Assembly: GCA_028289405.1 (NCBI GenBank)
Contig: JANQPP010000079.1
Span: 1 to 64,000 of the forward strand
From: Pirellulales bacterium
GTDB lineage: Bacteria > Planctomycetota > Planctomycetia > Pirellulales > JANQPP01
DNA: 64,000 bases
Reading direction: 5' to 3'
Below the pieces are notes generated by a model. The model did not search any database and was not told where the DNA came from. It saw nothing but the letters and a program-made list of their open reading frames with translations. This document shows, piece by piece, positions 11,108 to 24,273 of the stretch. Positions within the stretch are counted from its first letter, which is position 1; each line of letters opens with the position of its first letter. The position numbers and the translations under genes were made by a program.

Positions 11108-11530
11108 CTACTTCCGCGCGGGAGCGAAGAGCTGGGCGTCGTCCCGAAACGCCTTGAATTCCAGTCCATTTCCGCTGGGATCGCGAATGAAGAGTGTCGC
11201 CTGCTCGCCCGGCTCTCCCTGGAAGCGGACGTACGGCCCGATAAGGAACTCGGTGCCATGCCCTTTCAGCCGTTCGGCCAGCAAGTGCCAATCCTCCCAG
11301 GCCAGCACCACGCCGAAATGGCTGGAGGGAACGTGCTTGCCATCGACCGGATTCGTGGCCACCGGCGGCATCTGCTCGACCAGGTGGGCCGTAATCTGAT
11401 GGCCGAAGAAGTCGAAGTCGATCCAGCGGTCGCTTTCCCGCCCCACGCCGCAGCCGAGCACTTCCACGAAGAACGTCCGCGTGGCGGGCAAGTCGGACAC
11501 GGGAAAGGCCAAATGAAACGGTCTCGGCAT
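11108..11530 (-). CDS. VOC (glyoxalase/dioxygenase fold) family protein
   Basis: 140 residues, a single VOC module of two beta-alpha-beta-beta-beta units: [23 protein letters not shown] at the start and [16 protein letters not shown] near the end, the usual pattern with the C-terminal metal-binding Glu (LEFKAF). The phrase [11 protein letters not shown] resembles the subgroup annotated as glyoxalase/bleomycin-resistance/dioxygenase without a known substrate. The ATG at 11530 has AAGGAC 8-9 nt upstream; longer frames to 11602 lack such support. It lies 37 nt downstream of the DUF1559 gene on the same strand, so the two may be co-transcribed. Substrate unknown. Confidence 0.85.
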   Translation of the reverse strand: MPRPFHLAFPVSDLPATRTFFVEVLGCGVGRESDRWIDFDFFGHQITAHLVEQMPPVATNPVDGKHVPSSHFGVVLAWEDWHLLAERLKGHGTEFLIGPYVRFQGEPGEQATLFIRDPSGNGLEFKAFRDDAQLFAPARK

Positions 11531-11567
11531 GTTGGGAGTCCTTGCTGGTAAAGTCGTTCGAACGCGG

Positions 11568-12611
11568 TCACTGCCAATCCTGCTGATCAATGCGCTCCCC
11601 ATTGTCGCGCGTAATCAGCCGCCCGAATATCAGTCGATCCACGGTGTCGTGAATGAAATGCACGGAACCGTCACAGAAGGAGACGTTGACGCCGCCGGGA
11701 TGAAAGCTAAACGCCGCAAGAACATTATCGTTATTTATCGAATGATGATACGATCCCTCCTCGTGATCGCAAGTTGAAATGATGGCCCAGCGGCCACCTA
11801 GTCTTCCTTCTTCTGCATACGGAATATCTTGGTGGCTGTCACTCCACAAATCTGGCTTCCCTGCCTGCTCTGCGATCAAGATTGTTGAGGACAATCCATC
11901 TCGGACGCCGGCAAAACTGGCTACCGGAGAGCGTGGAAATGGCTTTCTTACAAGAACACCCAGAAACGGCCCCCAGGGTCCCCAAGTGTGAGAATGCTGC
12001 TCAAACCAAGGCATGGCATTCCAACCAAAGTTGAGTTCGTAGTCCGTGCGGCCCGCGCGAAGGTCCAATAGCAGGTCCATTCGATTCGCCGCGTGAGTTT
12101 TTTTCTTGATTCCAGGCACCACGTTGCGATCCGTGCTTACGGCGCGCTCGCCGATCGTCCGGATCAATCCTCCATTAGTACGTGGAGGAAATGTGGTGGT
12201 ATTTGTCCAAGTTCCCGGAGCCGTCGACGGGCAGACGAACGTTTCCACAACCGTGCTGACTGCCGGTTGATTGATCGGGTCGTACAATTCGTGGTCGAAG
12301 TGCAGTGCGTCTTGCAACGCCTGCTGCTCCATGAACGGCAACACAATCGACCGCCAGGAATGCGCGCTCTCCACGCAGGGGGGAGACCATTCAGGAATTT
12401 TGACGGTAACTCCAATAGGCGGCAACGTGCCGTGCTGCTCATGATGCTGAATCACGGCCAACGCAATCTGCTTGTGATGGTTTGCGCATTGAAGGCGGCG
12501 GGCGGTTTCCCGCGCCGCTTGCACCGCCACCAGCAAAAGCGCCACCAGCAGACCAATGATGGCGATGACGACCAAGAGTTCGACGAGTGAAAACCCTTTG
12601 GATTTGGGCAT
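11568..12611 (-). CDS. DUF1559 prepilin-like protein
   Basis: 347 residues. It begins with a type IV prepilin-like leader, [20 protein letters not shown], where cleavage and N-methylation occur before the Phe. A long hydrophobic helix and the conserved [14 protein letters not shown] segment follow, then the large DUF1559 domain that is greatly expanded in planctomycetes. The C-terminus has the H-x9-DG signature ([17 protein letters not shown]). It probably forms or joins a pseudopilus or cell-surface fibre; individual roles of this family are not known. The ATG at 12611 has GGAG 6 nt upstream. A longer open frame exists but precedes the leader and is unlikely to be translated. Confidence 0.92.
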   Translation of the reverse strand: MPKSKGFSLVELLVVIAIIGLLVALLLVAVQAARETARRLQCANHHKQIALAVIQHHEQHGTLPPIGVTVKIPEWSPPCVESAHSWRSIVLPFMEQQALQDALHFDHELYDPINQPAVSTVVETFVCPSTAPGTWTNTTTFPPRTNGGLIRTIGERAVSTDRNVVPGIKKKTHAANRMDLLLDLRAGRTDYELNFGWNAMPWFEQHSHTWGPWGPFLGVLVRKPFPRSPVASFAGVRDGLSSTILIAEQAGKPDLWSDSHQDIPYAEEGRLGGRWAIISTCDHEEGSYHHSINNDNVLAAFSFHPGGVNVSFCDGSVHFIHDTVDRLIFGRLITRDNGERIDQQDWQ

Positions 12612-12812
12612 GGAGTCTCCGCTCCGCGAGCCAGTTTGCCCTGGCGTCCTGCATTTTGACCGATCTGCCGCTGCCGAGCCAAGGCGATTCGTCATGAAAT
12701 TGCCAGAAAAGCGCGCTGTCAAATCGTTACCCAGATTTGGTGACGTCGCCGTCGGCGGCTAAAATGCGTATCTAATGTTCTCGTTCATTTTTTCTGCTTG
12801 GGAGTTCGTGCC

Positions 12813-13697
12813 GTGAAATGCCGCTGGGTTGGTGTTGGGTGGATGTCGCTGGTCGTGTGTTTAAGCCTCTGGGCCGGTCGTGATTTGTCCGCCGAGGAGG
12901 AAGCGCCGCGCCGGCCCGCGCGGATGCTGGTGGTCACGCAGAGCGAGGGTTTTCGCCATGGCGTGGTGACCCGCAAGGAGGGGCAGCTTTCGCTGGTGGA
13001 ACGGAAGCTGCAAGAGTGGGGCGTCTCCAGCGGGCTGTATCGGGCCGACTCCACGCAGGACGTGGCCCGGGACTTTACCCGTGAGCGGCTGGATGCCTAT
13101 GACATCGTCTTCTTTTACACCACGCTGGATCTGCCCATCCCGGAGGACGTGCTGGAGTACTTCTTGGGGACGTGGCTCAAACAGCGGGGACACGGCTTCC
13201 TGGGCGCCCATTCGGCGGCGGATACCTACCACAATTACGAGCCGTATTGGGACATGATTGGCGGCACGTTCAACGGCCATCCTTGGAACGCCAACAGCAC
13301 CGTCACGATCACGGTGCATGACCAAGAGCATCCGATGAGCCGCCCCTGGGGGAGCGAATTCGAGATCCAAGACGAGATCTACCAGTTCAAGCATTGGCAG
13401 CCGGAGAAGGTCCGCGTGCTGATGAGCCTGAACATGGCCAAGACCTCCCTCCGCAAGCCGTACCACGTGCCGATCGCCTGGGTGAAAAACTACGGCGAGG
13501 GGAAAGTGGCGCACATGAGCCTGGGCCACCGCGAGGAGGTTTGGGAGAACGCCACCTATCGCGAGTCGATGCTCGGCGCCGTGCGGTGGATTTTGAATCT
13601 GGAGGAAGGGAACGCCAAGCCGAACCCGGAACTTTCCGCCGAGGAAGAAGAACGCGCCAAGCGCATCCATGGCAGCTACAGCCACGACGTGGAGTGA
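12813..13697 (+). CDS. Secreted ThuA-domain protein
   Basis: About 294 residues: a signal peptide (SLVVCLSLWAGRDLSA) and one ThuA domain, a class I glutamine-amidotransferase-like fold named after a trehalose-utilisation gene. Recognisable stretches are MLVVTQSEGFRHG at the start, GFLGAHSAADTYH in the middle and HPMSRPWG...DEIYQF near residue 190. In planctomycetes such proteins are common beside oxidoreductases and cytochromes and are thought to act in sugar metabolism outside the cytoplasm; the reaction is not established. The start is taken as GTG at 12813, with GGGAG 8 nt upstream. A TTG at 12798 and an ATG at 12843 are alternatives. Confidence 0.87.
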   Translation: MKCRWVGVGWMSLVVCLSLWAGRDLSAEEEAPRRPARMLVVTQSEGFRHGVVTRKEGQLSLVERKLQEWGVSSGLYRADSTQDVARDFTRERLDAYDIVFFYTTLDLPIPEDVLEYFLGTWLKQRGHGFLGAHSAADTYHNYEPYWDMIGGTFNGHPWNANSTVTITVHDQEHPMSRPWGSEFEIQDEIYQFKHWQPEKVRVLMSLNMAKTSLRKPYHVPIAWVKNYGEGKVAHMSLGHREEVWENATYRESMLGAVRWILNLEEGNAKPNPELSAEEEERAKRIHGSYSHDVE

Positions 13698-13751
13698 AAT
13701 AGCCCCGTAGGTCGGGTGCTTGTTATCTGATGACCGCCAGCGTGTAAGCAG

Positions 13752-13774
13752 CACGGCTGGACAAGCCAGCCGTG
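13752..13774 (+). terminator. Hairpin between convergent thuA-like gene and secA
   Basis: Perfect 9-bp GC-rich stem CACGGCTGG/CCAGCCGTG around ACAAG. It lies 55 nt after the ThuA gene and 57 nt after the secA stop on the other strand, so it could serve both. There is no T-run on either side, so factor-independent termination is uncertain. Confidence 0.5.
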
Positions 13775-13830
13775 GCACCGATTAGCGATAAACCAAGCCC
13801 TTTGACGCGCAAACGGCTATTGCTACGCCC

Positions 13831-17529
<3,699 letters not shown>

Positions 17530-17863
17530 TTGTCTCGACTCAATTTGTAAATGCGGGCATATATGGCGACGGCGCGCTATTCAGCCCGGCCTGGACCGTG
17601 ACCAAGCAAAAGCGCCGTAAGGTTTTCCAAGAAAATAATTTACAGCGAATAATCGGGATTGGTCAATAACGATTGCCCAAAGCAGCAAGCGGAGCGCGCT
17701 GTTAACTGTTCGCGTCCATGGACGAAGTGGTTCGATTTTCGCGAAAGAACTTGTTTTCACCAAAAGTAACGAATCGGAAACCCTGAAGATGCCGCTGAGG
17801 CTTTTGGACTTTCCTTCACGCGCCACCCTCATCATAGCCGCTACCGAATAGGCTGAGGCGTTC
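17530..17863. other. Divergent regulatory gap between secA and phnP-like gene
   Basis: 334 nt holding the promoters for both flanking genes. It is richer in A+T around 17625-17780. A TATATG lies about 30 nt upstream of the secA start, but it lacks a clear -35. No RNA gene or repeat was seen. Confidence 0.4.
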
Positions 17864-18661
17864 ATGAATCAAGCGGAACAAGATCTCGCGGGAAAGCTGC
17901 TGTTCCTGGGAACGGGGACTTCGGTGGGAGTTCCGGTTATTGGCTGTGATTGCGAAACTTGCACCAGTTCTGATTCTCGAGACAAGCGGTTGCGGTGTTC
18001 CGTGGTCTTGGGCTTGCCCGAGGGACGGTTGCTGATTGACACGCCGCCGGATTTGCGGACACAACTTTTGCGCGAGAGCATCGGCCGCATCGAAACGGTG
18101 CTCTACACGCACGAACATGCCGACCATCTCTACGGCTTGGACGATCTGCGGTTATTTCCCTACTATCTGGGCCATCCTCTGCCGGTGTACTGCGAACAGC
18201 GGGTGGAAAACCGCATTCGCAAGTCGTTCGATTACGCTTTCAGCGAACCGGCCACGCCGCATGCCGGCGGCGTCCCGCAACTCGACATCCGACGTATTTT
18301 GCTAGAGCCGTTCCACGTATTGGGGGCCACGATTCAGCCCATCCGCTTGATGCATGGACGCTTTGAAGTGCTCGGCTTTCGCGTGGGAAACGTGGCTTAT
18401 TGCACGGATACCAATGGCATTCCGCCGGAGAGCTTGGAAAGACTGCAAGGGCTGGACGTGCTTATTCTCGACGCACTTCGCGACCGCAAACATCCCACGC
18501 ATTTCAGCCTGGAGGAAGCGGTGGCCATGGCTCAACAACTTCAAGCCAAGCGCACGATCTTCACGCACATCTCTCACGAGTTGGGGCACGCGGCCGTGGA
18601 GGCCACGCTGCCGCCTGGAATCGAACTAGCGTATGACGGCCTGCGAGTGGCGTTATCTTAA
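17864..18661 (+). CDS. PhnP-like metallo-beta-lactamase-fold hydrolase
   Basis: 265 residues of the metallo-beta-lactamase/RNase Z superfamily. The metal motif is THEHADHLYG (His83, His85, Asp87, His88), with further ligands in HGRFEVLG and THISHELGH. GTGTSVGVPVIGCDCETC near the start, with cysteines 28, 30 and 33, matches PhnP, a cyclic phosphodiesterase of the C-P lyase pathway that has an extra structural zinc. No phn genes are nearby, so the true substrate is probably another phosphodiester or small cyclic phosphate. The start at 17864 has GAGG 5 nt upstream. The stop codon overlaps that of the convergent manA gene within a shared TTAA. Confidence 0.87.
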   Translation: MNQAEQDLAGKLLFLGTGTSVGVPVIGCDCETCTSSDSRDKRLRCSVVLGLPEGRLLIDTPPDLRTQLLRESIGRIETVLYTHEHADHLYGLDDLRLFPYYLGHPLPVYCEQRVENRIRKSFDYAFSEPATPHAGGVPQLDIRRILLEPFHVLGATIQPIRLMHGRFEVLGFRVGNVAYCTDTNGIPPESLERLQGLDVLILDALRDRKHPTHFSLEEAVAMAQQLQAKRTIFTHISHELGHAAVEATLPPGIELAYDGLRVALS

Positions 18662-19671
18662 GCCGGCAAACGCGTTCGTAGCAGCGTGCAGCTTCCTTTG
18701 GCTTCACTTGCCCAAGTGAGTGGAGGAGCTGCCGCCGGCAACAGCACACATTGCCCCACGTGGAATTCGCGGTGGTAAGTGCCATCCTCGGACCGCAACT
18801 CGGCGTTTCCGGAGAGCATCATCCAAATCGTCATCTCCCCGGAAGGCACAGCTAACTCGCAATCCTCGATCACGAACCGATCCAGTTCGAAATAGCAGCA
18901 TTGCGCGAGCAGTTCTTGCCGTATTCCTGATGGAGACTTCGCAACCGGTTGCGGTTGAATGGGAGAGACCGGTCCAGCATTCCAATCGATAGAGCGCAAC
19001 GCCTCTTCTCGGTGCAGTTTTCGCGGCCTGCCATCCGTGCCTAGGCGGTTCCAATCAAACAGACGGAAGGTGGCATCGCTCGACTGCTGCACCTCTGCCA
19101 TCAGCACGCCATCTCCCAACGCATGCACGGTGCCGGCGGAGAGAAACACACAATCTCCCGCCCGGGGTGCAAAGCTGTGCAGGCATTCGGCCACGGTGCC
19201 AGCATCTAGGTGCCGCTCCAAATCTTGTCGCGTGGTCCCTTCCTTGAGGCCCGCGTAGATCCGCCCGTTCGGCTCGGCATGCAGCACGACCCAGGCTTCG
19301 GTTTTTCCCAGTTCGTCCCCCAGCAATTCCGCCGCCGTTTCGTCGTTGGGATGCACCTGCACGGAAAGCTGCTGGTGGCAGTCAAGGAATTTGATCAGTA
19401 GCGGGAACTTCGCGAGACTTGGCTGATCACTTCCCAGCAGGGACGCTCGATGTTGATTCCACAGATCGTCGAGCCGGGCTCCCTGCCAGGGCCCCTCGGC
19501 GACACGGCTCACATGATGGGGATGCCCGCTGACTTCCCAGGACTCCCCGAAGGTCCCCTGCGCAGGCAGCGGCTTGCGGAGATAAGTCTCCAACCGGCGG
19601 TCCCCCCATACCTGCGGACGCAGATATGGCTCAAACACCAGCGGGCTTGTCGGTCCGGATTGCGAATTCAT
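18658..19671 (-). CDS. manA: Type I mannose-6-phosphate isomerase
   Basis: Interconverts fructose-6-phosphate and mannose-6-phosphate, the entry to GDP-mannose. 337 residues. Zinc-site motifs typical of class I PMI are visible: QVHPNDETA, GKTEAWVVLHAEP and SAGTVHALGDGVLMAEVQQSSDATFRLFDW. The substrate entrance PYLRPQVWGDRRL is also seen. The ATG at 19671 has GGAGG 9 nt upstream; the open frame to 19722 is not needed. It diverges from the glycan-export cluster, which fits a role in supplying mannose units. The stop overlaps the stop of the convergent upstream gene. Confidence 0.93.
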   Translation of the reverse strand: MNSQSGPTSPLVFEPYLRPQVWGDRRLETYLRKPLPAQGTFGESWEVSGHPHHVSRVAEGPWQGARLDDLWNQHRASLLGSDQPSLAKFPLLIKFLDCHQQLSVQVHPNDETAAELLGDELGKTEAWVVLHAEPNGRIYAGLKEGTTRQDLERHLDAGTVAECLHSFAPRAGDCVFLSAGTVHALGDGVLMAEVQQSSDATFRLFDWNRLGTDGRPRKLHREEALRSIDWNAGPVSPIQPQPVAKSPSGIRQELLAQCCYFELDRFVIEDCELAVPSGEMTIWMMLSGNAELRSEDGTYHREFHVGQCVLLPAAAPPLTWASEAKGSCTLLRTRLPA

Positions 19672-19978
19672 GAAGAGAGACCTCCGTGAGCTGCTCTTTG
19701 AAGACGGCAGCTTTTGCCTCATCCCGTTGTTAATGGCCTACGAGTGACGTGCATGAATTGTGACGAACCATCCATCCCAGCGGAATTGGCCGCTACCCAT
19801 TTCCACGAGCAATTATTTATCTGTTTTATGTAGCCACCGCGAAACTTGGCCTTGCCCGGATTGGTATTGCGTGCGACCGAGTAAGGAGTAAGATCGCTCA
19901 CCGAGCTGAAGTAAATTCGGCCCAACATGCCGACCCAGACCATTTTCACTGCTTTCGCGTCAACGAAGAAGGGCACGG
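19672..19978. other. Divergent gap before the glycan cluster
   Basis: 307 nt between manA (minus) and the ABC permease (plus). A+T-rich around 19800-19840. A minus frame at 19719-19985 is open but has no family resemblance and overlaps the permease start. No convincing promoter pair was identified. Confidence 0.4.
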
Positions 19979-20857
19979 ATGCCACCTTCGCCCGAGATCA
20001 CGCGCCCGCCGGAAGAGGCGATCTTCGTCAACGGTCCCGATTCGCTGCTGCTCAAACCGAGCCAGCTTTGGGGTGAGATGCGGAGCGAATTCGCCACGAC
20101 CAAGAGCCTCGCCTGGCGGCTGCTGTGGCGTGATCTGCAAGGGCAATATCGCCAGACCCTGCTTGGCTATAGCTGGGCGATTCTGCCGGCTTTGGCCACC
20201 ACGGTGATTTGGGTCTTTCTCCGGGCGCAAAACGTGATTCGCATCGACGTGCCCGAAGTCCCTTACGCACTCTTCGTGCTGACAGGGATCTTGCTATGGC
20301 ACACTTTTCACGAAGCGCTGTTTCGTCCGCTGGAGATGGTCAAAAACTGCCAAACCATGTTGGAGCGGGTCCGCTTTCCCCGGGAATCGCTGATGCTGGC
20401 ATCGGCGGGATACGTTTTGTTTTTCGCCATGGCCCGTCTGATCGTGATTTGCGGCAGCGTTTTTTTGCTGGGTAACCGGGTTCCCGCCACTTTGGCCTTG
20501 GCACCCTTGGGCTTGCTGGCGCTAGTGGCATTTGGAACCGCATTGGGCATTCTGATTACGCCGCTCGCGCTATTGATCCGCGACGTTGAGCACGGGCTGC
20601 GGATCGTGATGCAATTCATGTTCTTCCTCACGCCGGTGATCTATCCCGTGCCGGACCAGTTCCCGGCGTCACTAATGATCTATGTCAATCCGGTGGCGCC
20701 TTTGCTGGTGGTTACCCGAGATTGGATTACCTTGGGTCCCAGTATGTACACGGTCGAATTCGCGAGGCTATCCGGCGTGACCCTCGTGGGATTGATGCTG
20801 GCCATCTTATGGTACCGATTGAGTTTACCTTTGGTGACGGAGCGTCTGAGGGCCTGA
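19979..20857 (+). CDS. ABC-2 permease of a polysaccharide exporter (Wzm/TagG type)
   Basis: 292 residues and about six membrane helices. The N-terminal cytoplasmic stretch leads into LLWRDLQGQYRQTLLGYSWAILPALATTVIW, a hallmark of O-antigen/teichoic-acid export permeases; TPVIYPVP near residue 225 and the following VNPVAPLLVV segment are also family-typical. With the next gene it forms an exporter that moves an undecaprenyl-linked glycan across the inner membrane. AAGGG lies 5 nt before the ATG. Its TGA overlaps the ATG of the ATPase gene (TGATG), so they are translationally coupled. First gene of a plus-strand run to 29171. Confidence 0.92.
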   Translation: MPPSPEITRPPEEAIFVNGPDSLLLKPSQLWGEMRSEFATTKSLAWRLLWRDLQGQYRQTLLGYSWAILPALATTVIWVFLRAQNVIRIDVPEVPYALFVLTGILLWHTFHEALFRPLEMVKNCQTMLERVRFPRESLMLASAGYVLFFAMARLIVICGSVFLLGNRVPATLALAPLGLLALVAFGTALGILITPLALLIRDVEHGLRIVMQFMFFLTPVIYPVPDQFPASLMIYVNPVAPLLVVTRDWITLGPSMYTVEFARLSGVTLVGLMLAILWYRLSLPLVTERLRA

Positions 20858-22095
20858 TGCAAGTATCCCTGCCGCCAGACGTCTGCCTGGAAGCACGCGG
20901 CGTCTCGAAAATCTTCTGCCGGCACTTAAAGCGTTCCATGTGGTACGGCGTACGGGACATAGCGCGGGAATGCCTCGGGCGGCGGGGATCGCGATCAGAA
21001 TTACGTCACGGCGAATTCTGGTCCTTGCAGGATGTCGATTTCCAGCTTCAGCGAGGCGAGAGCCTAGCCCTGGTGGGGCGTAACGGCGCCGGAAAGACGA
21101 CGCTCTTGAAGCTGATCCACGGGCTTGCGCGCCCGGACCAGGGCTACGTGGCCGTGCGCGGCCGTGTGGGAGCCTTGATTGCATTAGGAGCCGGTTTCAA
21201 TCCAATTCTTTCGGGGCGGGAAAACATCTACATCGCGGGGGCCGTGCTGGGCATGCGATCCGCTGAGATCGATGCCCGGTTTGACGAGATCGTGGATTTC
21301 GCCGGACTCGGAGAGGTGATCGATGCTCCCGTGCAGACCTACAGTTCCGGAATGGCGGTCCGGCTAGGGTTTTCCGTGGCCTCCACGTTGGAGCCGGATG
21401 TGCTCCTGATCGATGAAGTGCTCGCCGTGGGCGATTTTGCCTTTCGCAACAAATGCCTGCAGCGCCTCAACCAATTGCGGACCAAGGGCGTGGCCTTCAT
21501 CCTCGTCACGCATGCCATGACAAACGTGGTGCAGTTTTGCGAACGGGCTTTGTGGTTGGAGAAGGGCCGCGTCAAGCTCGATGCGACTTCACAAGAAGTC
21601 GCCGCGCGATATGTGGCCGAACACAATCCGGGAGCCGCCGCTGGAGGACTCTTCGGGCAGACCGCGTTCAACCATGACCGCCTGATTTCCACGCGGGTTA
21701 CGGTGGGAGACATCGCGGGCCAAAATCCTTGCCCCGTGCGGCATGGCACCGATGGAGTGATCCATTTCCGTTTCGAAACGCGGGAAGCCCTGTCGGCGCC
21801 CAATGTTTCGTTCCCGATTTATCGAGGAGACGGAGCGCTCATGACCACGCTGGCGACGATTGCCCGCATGCGGTCCATCCCCTCGCGGAACAACGTTTAC
21901 GAAGGCGTCGTGCGATTTGGGCCGGTCCCTTTTCTCGCCGGGGATTACACCGTGGTGGCAAATTTGCACGACGGCACGGAACACGTCTTTCGCGATGCCG
22001 TGGGCAGGCTAAGGGTGACCGGCCTGCCGGAAATTGGTTGGGGATACGTCAAACTGCGGGAGGAGTGGAGCTTTCCACAACGGCAAGCCGCCTGA
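20857..22095 (+). CDS. ABC ATPase of polysaccharide exporter with Wzt-type C-terminal domain
   Basis: 412 residues. Walker A is GRNGAGKTT, the signature loop is YSSGMAVRLGFS, Walker B is VLLIDEVLAVGD, and the switch histidine is in FILVTHA. The loop GRVGALIALGAGFNPILSGREN is diagnostic of the Wzt/TagH/KpsT branch. From about residue 265 a beta-rich domain of about 145 residues follows, like the Wzt carbohydrate-binding domain that selects finished glycan chains. That domain suggests substrate-specific export with chain-length control by terminal modification, and two methyltransferases lie downstream. The start overlaps the permease stop. Confidence 0.92.
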   Translation: MQVSLPPDVCLEARGVSKIFCRHLKRSMWYGVRDIARECLGRRGSRSELRHGEFWSLQDVDFQLQRGESLALVGRNGAGKTTLLKLIHGLARPDQGYVAVRGRVGALIALGAGFNPILSGRENIYIAGAVLGMRSAEIDARFDEIVDFAGLGEVIDAPVQTYSSGMAVRLGFSVASTLEPDVLLIDEVLAVGDFAFRNKCLQRLNQLRTKGVAFILVTHAMTNVVQFCERALWLEKGRVKLDATSQEVAARYVAEHNPGAAAGGLFGQTAFNHDRLISTRVTVGDIAGQNPCPVRHGTDGVIHFRFETREALSAPNVSFPIYRGDGALMTTLATIARMRSIPSRNNVYEGVVRFGPVPFLAGDYTVVANLHDGTEHVFRDAVGRLRVTGLPEIGWGYVKLREEWSFPQRQAA

Positions 22096-22149
22096 GCCCA
22101 TGCATGCGAGTGCGTGGACACCCCATGGCGGTAGAACAACCGGGGCAGT

Positions 22150-23232
22150 ATGAAATCCATGAAGGTCAAGCGTTGGCTGGGTTCTTTGAGACGTGCATTA
22201 CCTGCTCGGAACGGGAAAGCTGTTGCTATCTCTCAGCAGGGTAATTCTCGTGGACACGAGGAGGAGCTGACGCGGTGCGTGGAGGCTCTCCGTGATTTCG
22301 TGGAAATCGATGGGGCCGCCATCCAACGGGCCTTCCGCCGCGTCGAGCCGCCCGTGAATTCTCTATACGGGTGTTGGCAGTTTTTGGCCGATTTCTTGTG
22401 TCCCCGCCAAGAGATTTTGTTGCGGGATGGCGGATTGCGGGTACGTGACCGGCAGAGCCTGGCGATTCTTATTCAGGAAATTTTTGTCCATCAGGACTAT
22501 CACTTCGAATCCCCTGTGCCCGCGCCAAGGATCCTGGATTGTGGCAGCCATGTCGGCTTCGCGGTGTATTACTTCAAGTGGCTCTACCCCCAAGCGCGGA
22601 TCACGGCCTTTGAGCCGTTGCCGGAAAATCGAGACGTGCTACGCGAAAACGTCACCCGTAATGGCTGGGAAGATGTGGAAATTCGTGGATGCGCGCTGTC
22701 GCATGATGAGCAGTCCGCCGAATTCCACGTGACCCACGAATATTCCATGGCTGCCTCGCTCACGCGGCGGCGGATGCTCGCGGGCCAATCCACCGAGAGC
22801 ATCACGGTCCCGTGTGAAAAGCTGAGCCGACATCTCCAAGAGCCGGTGCATTTCCTCAAGCTGGATATCGAAGGCGTGGAGGACCGCGTGTTGCGGGAAG
22901 CAGCGGATGGCCTGGGACAAGTGCAGCACCTGTTCTGCGAATATCATGATGGTCCCAGCCTTTCTCGAGGGCGGCTCGCGGAGATTCTGCGCCTGCTGGA
23001 AGGGCGCGGGTTCGACGTCCACGTGGCCAAGTCCCGATCGTGGGAAGCGACGTCCTCGTTCCGGCCCATGTCGCATGTCCAGAAGCCGTATTCCTTGGGG
23101 ATCTGGGCCCGTTCCCGGGACCCGAAGTGGCAGACGGAAACACAGGAGAAAGTGGATGCCGTGCATTCGTCCGCCGCGCCTCCTCCAGCCATGCAACGCG
23201 CCGCGAAGGCGAACTTCGCGGCCAGCACTTAA
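22150..23232 (+). CDS. FkbM-family methyltransferase
   Basis: 360 residues, a class I SAM-dependent methyltransferase domain after a roughly 115-residue N-terminal helical region. The SAM-binding loop is ILDCGSHVGF, with AFEPLPENRDVL after it, and the FkbM signature is FLKLDIEGVEDRVL near residue 236. FkbM enzymes O-methylate sugars or polyketides; in this position methylation of the exported glycan, perhaps as a chain-end cap read by the Wzt C-terminal domain, is an inference. The gene lies 54 nt after the ATPase gene in the same direction. Two ATGs at 22150 and 22159 are possible. Confidence 0.87.
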   Translation: MKSMKVKRWLGSLRRALPARNGKAVAISQQGNSRGHEEELTRCVEALRDFVEIDGAAIQRAFRRVEPPVNSLYGCWQFLADFLCPRQEILLRDGGLRVRDRQSLAILIQEIFVHQDYHFESPVPAPRILDCGSHVGFAVYYFKWLYPQARITAFEPLPENRDVLRENVTRNGWEDVEIRGCALSHDEQSAEFHVTHEYSMAASLTRRRMLAGQSTESITVPCEKLSRHLQEPVHFLKLDIEGVEDRVLREAADGLGQVQHLFCEYHDGPSLSRGRLAEILRLLEGRGFDVHVAKSRSWEATSSFRPMSHVQKPYSLGIWARSRDPKWQTETQEKVDAVHSSAAPPPAMQRAAKANFAAST

Positions 23233-23252
23233 TTTCGAAGCGAGATAAAACA

Positions 23253-24227
23253 ATGATCGCCTGGCGGGAAGGATTCCCCTGGTACAAAAAGCCTCGTGGC
23301 TACTATCGCTTGCTGCGGGCACGGCACCGCTTTTTCGATACGCTGGCCGCGCGCCCCAGCCTCCGCCGTGGCCTGCGAATCATCCGACGTGACGGTTACA
23401 AACGTCGGATGTGGAGTTGGCGGAACAAGTTCCAAGGCCAGCGATGTTTTATCCTGGGGAATGGACCGAGCCTGGCCGACATGGATCTGTCTCCTCTACG
23501 GAACGAAATCACGATCGGCAGCAACGGCATCTACAAGCAGTTCGCACGGTGGGGATTTCATACGAACTACCTATTGTTCGAGGACCTAGAGCAGACCGAA
23601 CTGCGGGGACCGGACATCCACCGCGTACGCGGGCCGATCAAGCTGGCGGCGCTGTACAACGCCTATGCCTTCGCCGCCGACCGCGACACTTATTTCATGA
23701 ATGCCCGGATCAGCACGCCGGAGTACTGGTCTGAGATGGCGCCGTGTTTCAGCGAGGACTTCGCCGAGATCGTCTACTTGGGTTCCACGGTGACGTACAT
23801 TGCGCTACAACTCGCCTTTCATCTGGGCTGCGATCCGGTGATTCTGCTCGGAGTAGACCACAATTACGGGAAACTGCCGGAACTGTTTCCGCCAGGGAAA
23901 ATTCGCGTCACGTCCGAGAACTACCACCTTGTGCGGCAATGCCACGTGGATCCCAATTATTACCAAATCGGCGACCTCATCGGCGTGCCACACGTGAGGC
24001 TACAAGATGCCGCGTATGCCAAAGCCCGGGAAGTCTTTGAACGGCACGACCGCCGGGTGTGGAACGCGGGACTGCATAGCCGATTGGAGGTGTTCCCTCG
24101 CGTTTCGTATGCCGATCTTTTTGCGCCCAACGAATCATATCGTCGCACGGATTCGTCCAGCGGCGTTTGGCCGGCGAAGGACGCCAACATTCGTGGACAC
24201 CGTGAGGTTTTCTCTCCGGGCGTTTAA
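23253..24227 (+). CDS. DUF115 / MptE-like protein
   Basis: 324 residues. The central domain starts at CFILGNGPSLADMDLSPLRNEITIGSNGIYK, the nucleotide-type binding start of the DUF115 (6-hydroxymethylpterin diphosphokinase MptE-like) family. In bacteria this family is found in capsule, sialic-acid and flagellin-glycosylation loci and is suspected to act on sugar transfer. LGCDPVILLGVDHNYG near residue 205 is also typical. The N-terminal 60 residues are strongly basic. It lies 20 nt after the FkbM gene. A glycosyl- or phosphosugar-transferase role in the glycan pathway is inferred from context only. Confidence 0.8.
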   Translation: MIAWREGFPWYKKPRGYYRLLRARHRFFDTLAARPSLRRGLRIIRRDGYKRRMWSWRNKFQGQRCFILGNGPSLADMDLSPLRNEITIGSNGIYKQFARWGFHTNYLLFEDLEQTELRGPDIHRVRGPIKLAALYNAYAFAADRDTYFMNARISTPEYWSEMAPCFSEDFAEIVYLGSTVTYIALQLAFHLGCDPVILLGVDHNYGKLPELFPPGKIRVTSENYHLVRQCHVDPNYYQIGDLIGVPHVRLQDAAYAKAREVFERHDRRVWNAGLHSRLEVFPRVSYADLFAPNESYRRTDSSSGVWPAKDANIRGHREVFSPGV

Positions 24228-24273
24228 ATAGAACGCGTTACCGCCCTAGCTTATGCCAGCGTGAGATGGCACC

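Noticed and set aside
19719-19985. Minus-strand 88-codon frame upstream of the glycan permease
   Set aside because: Overlaps the permease start and has no recognised domain.
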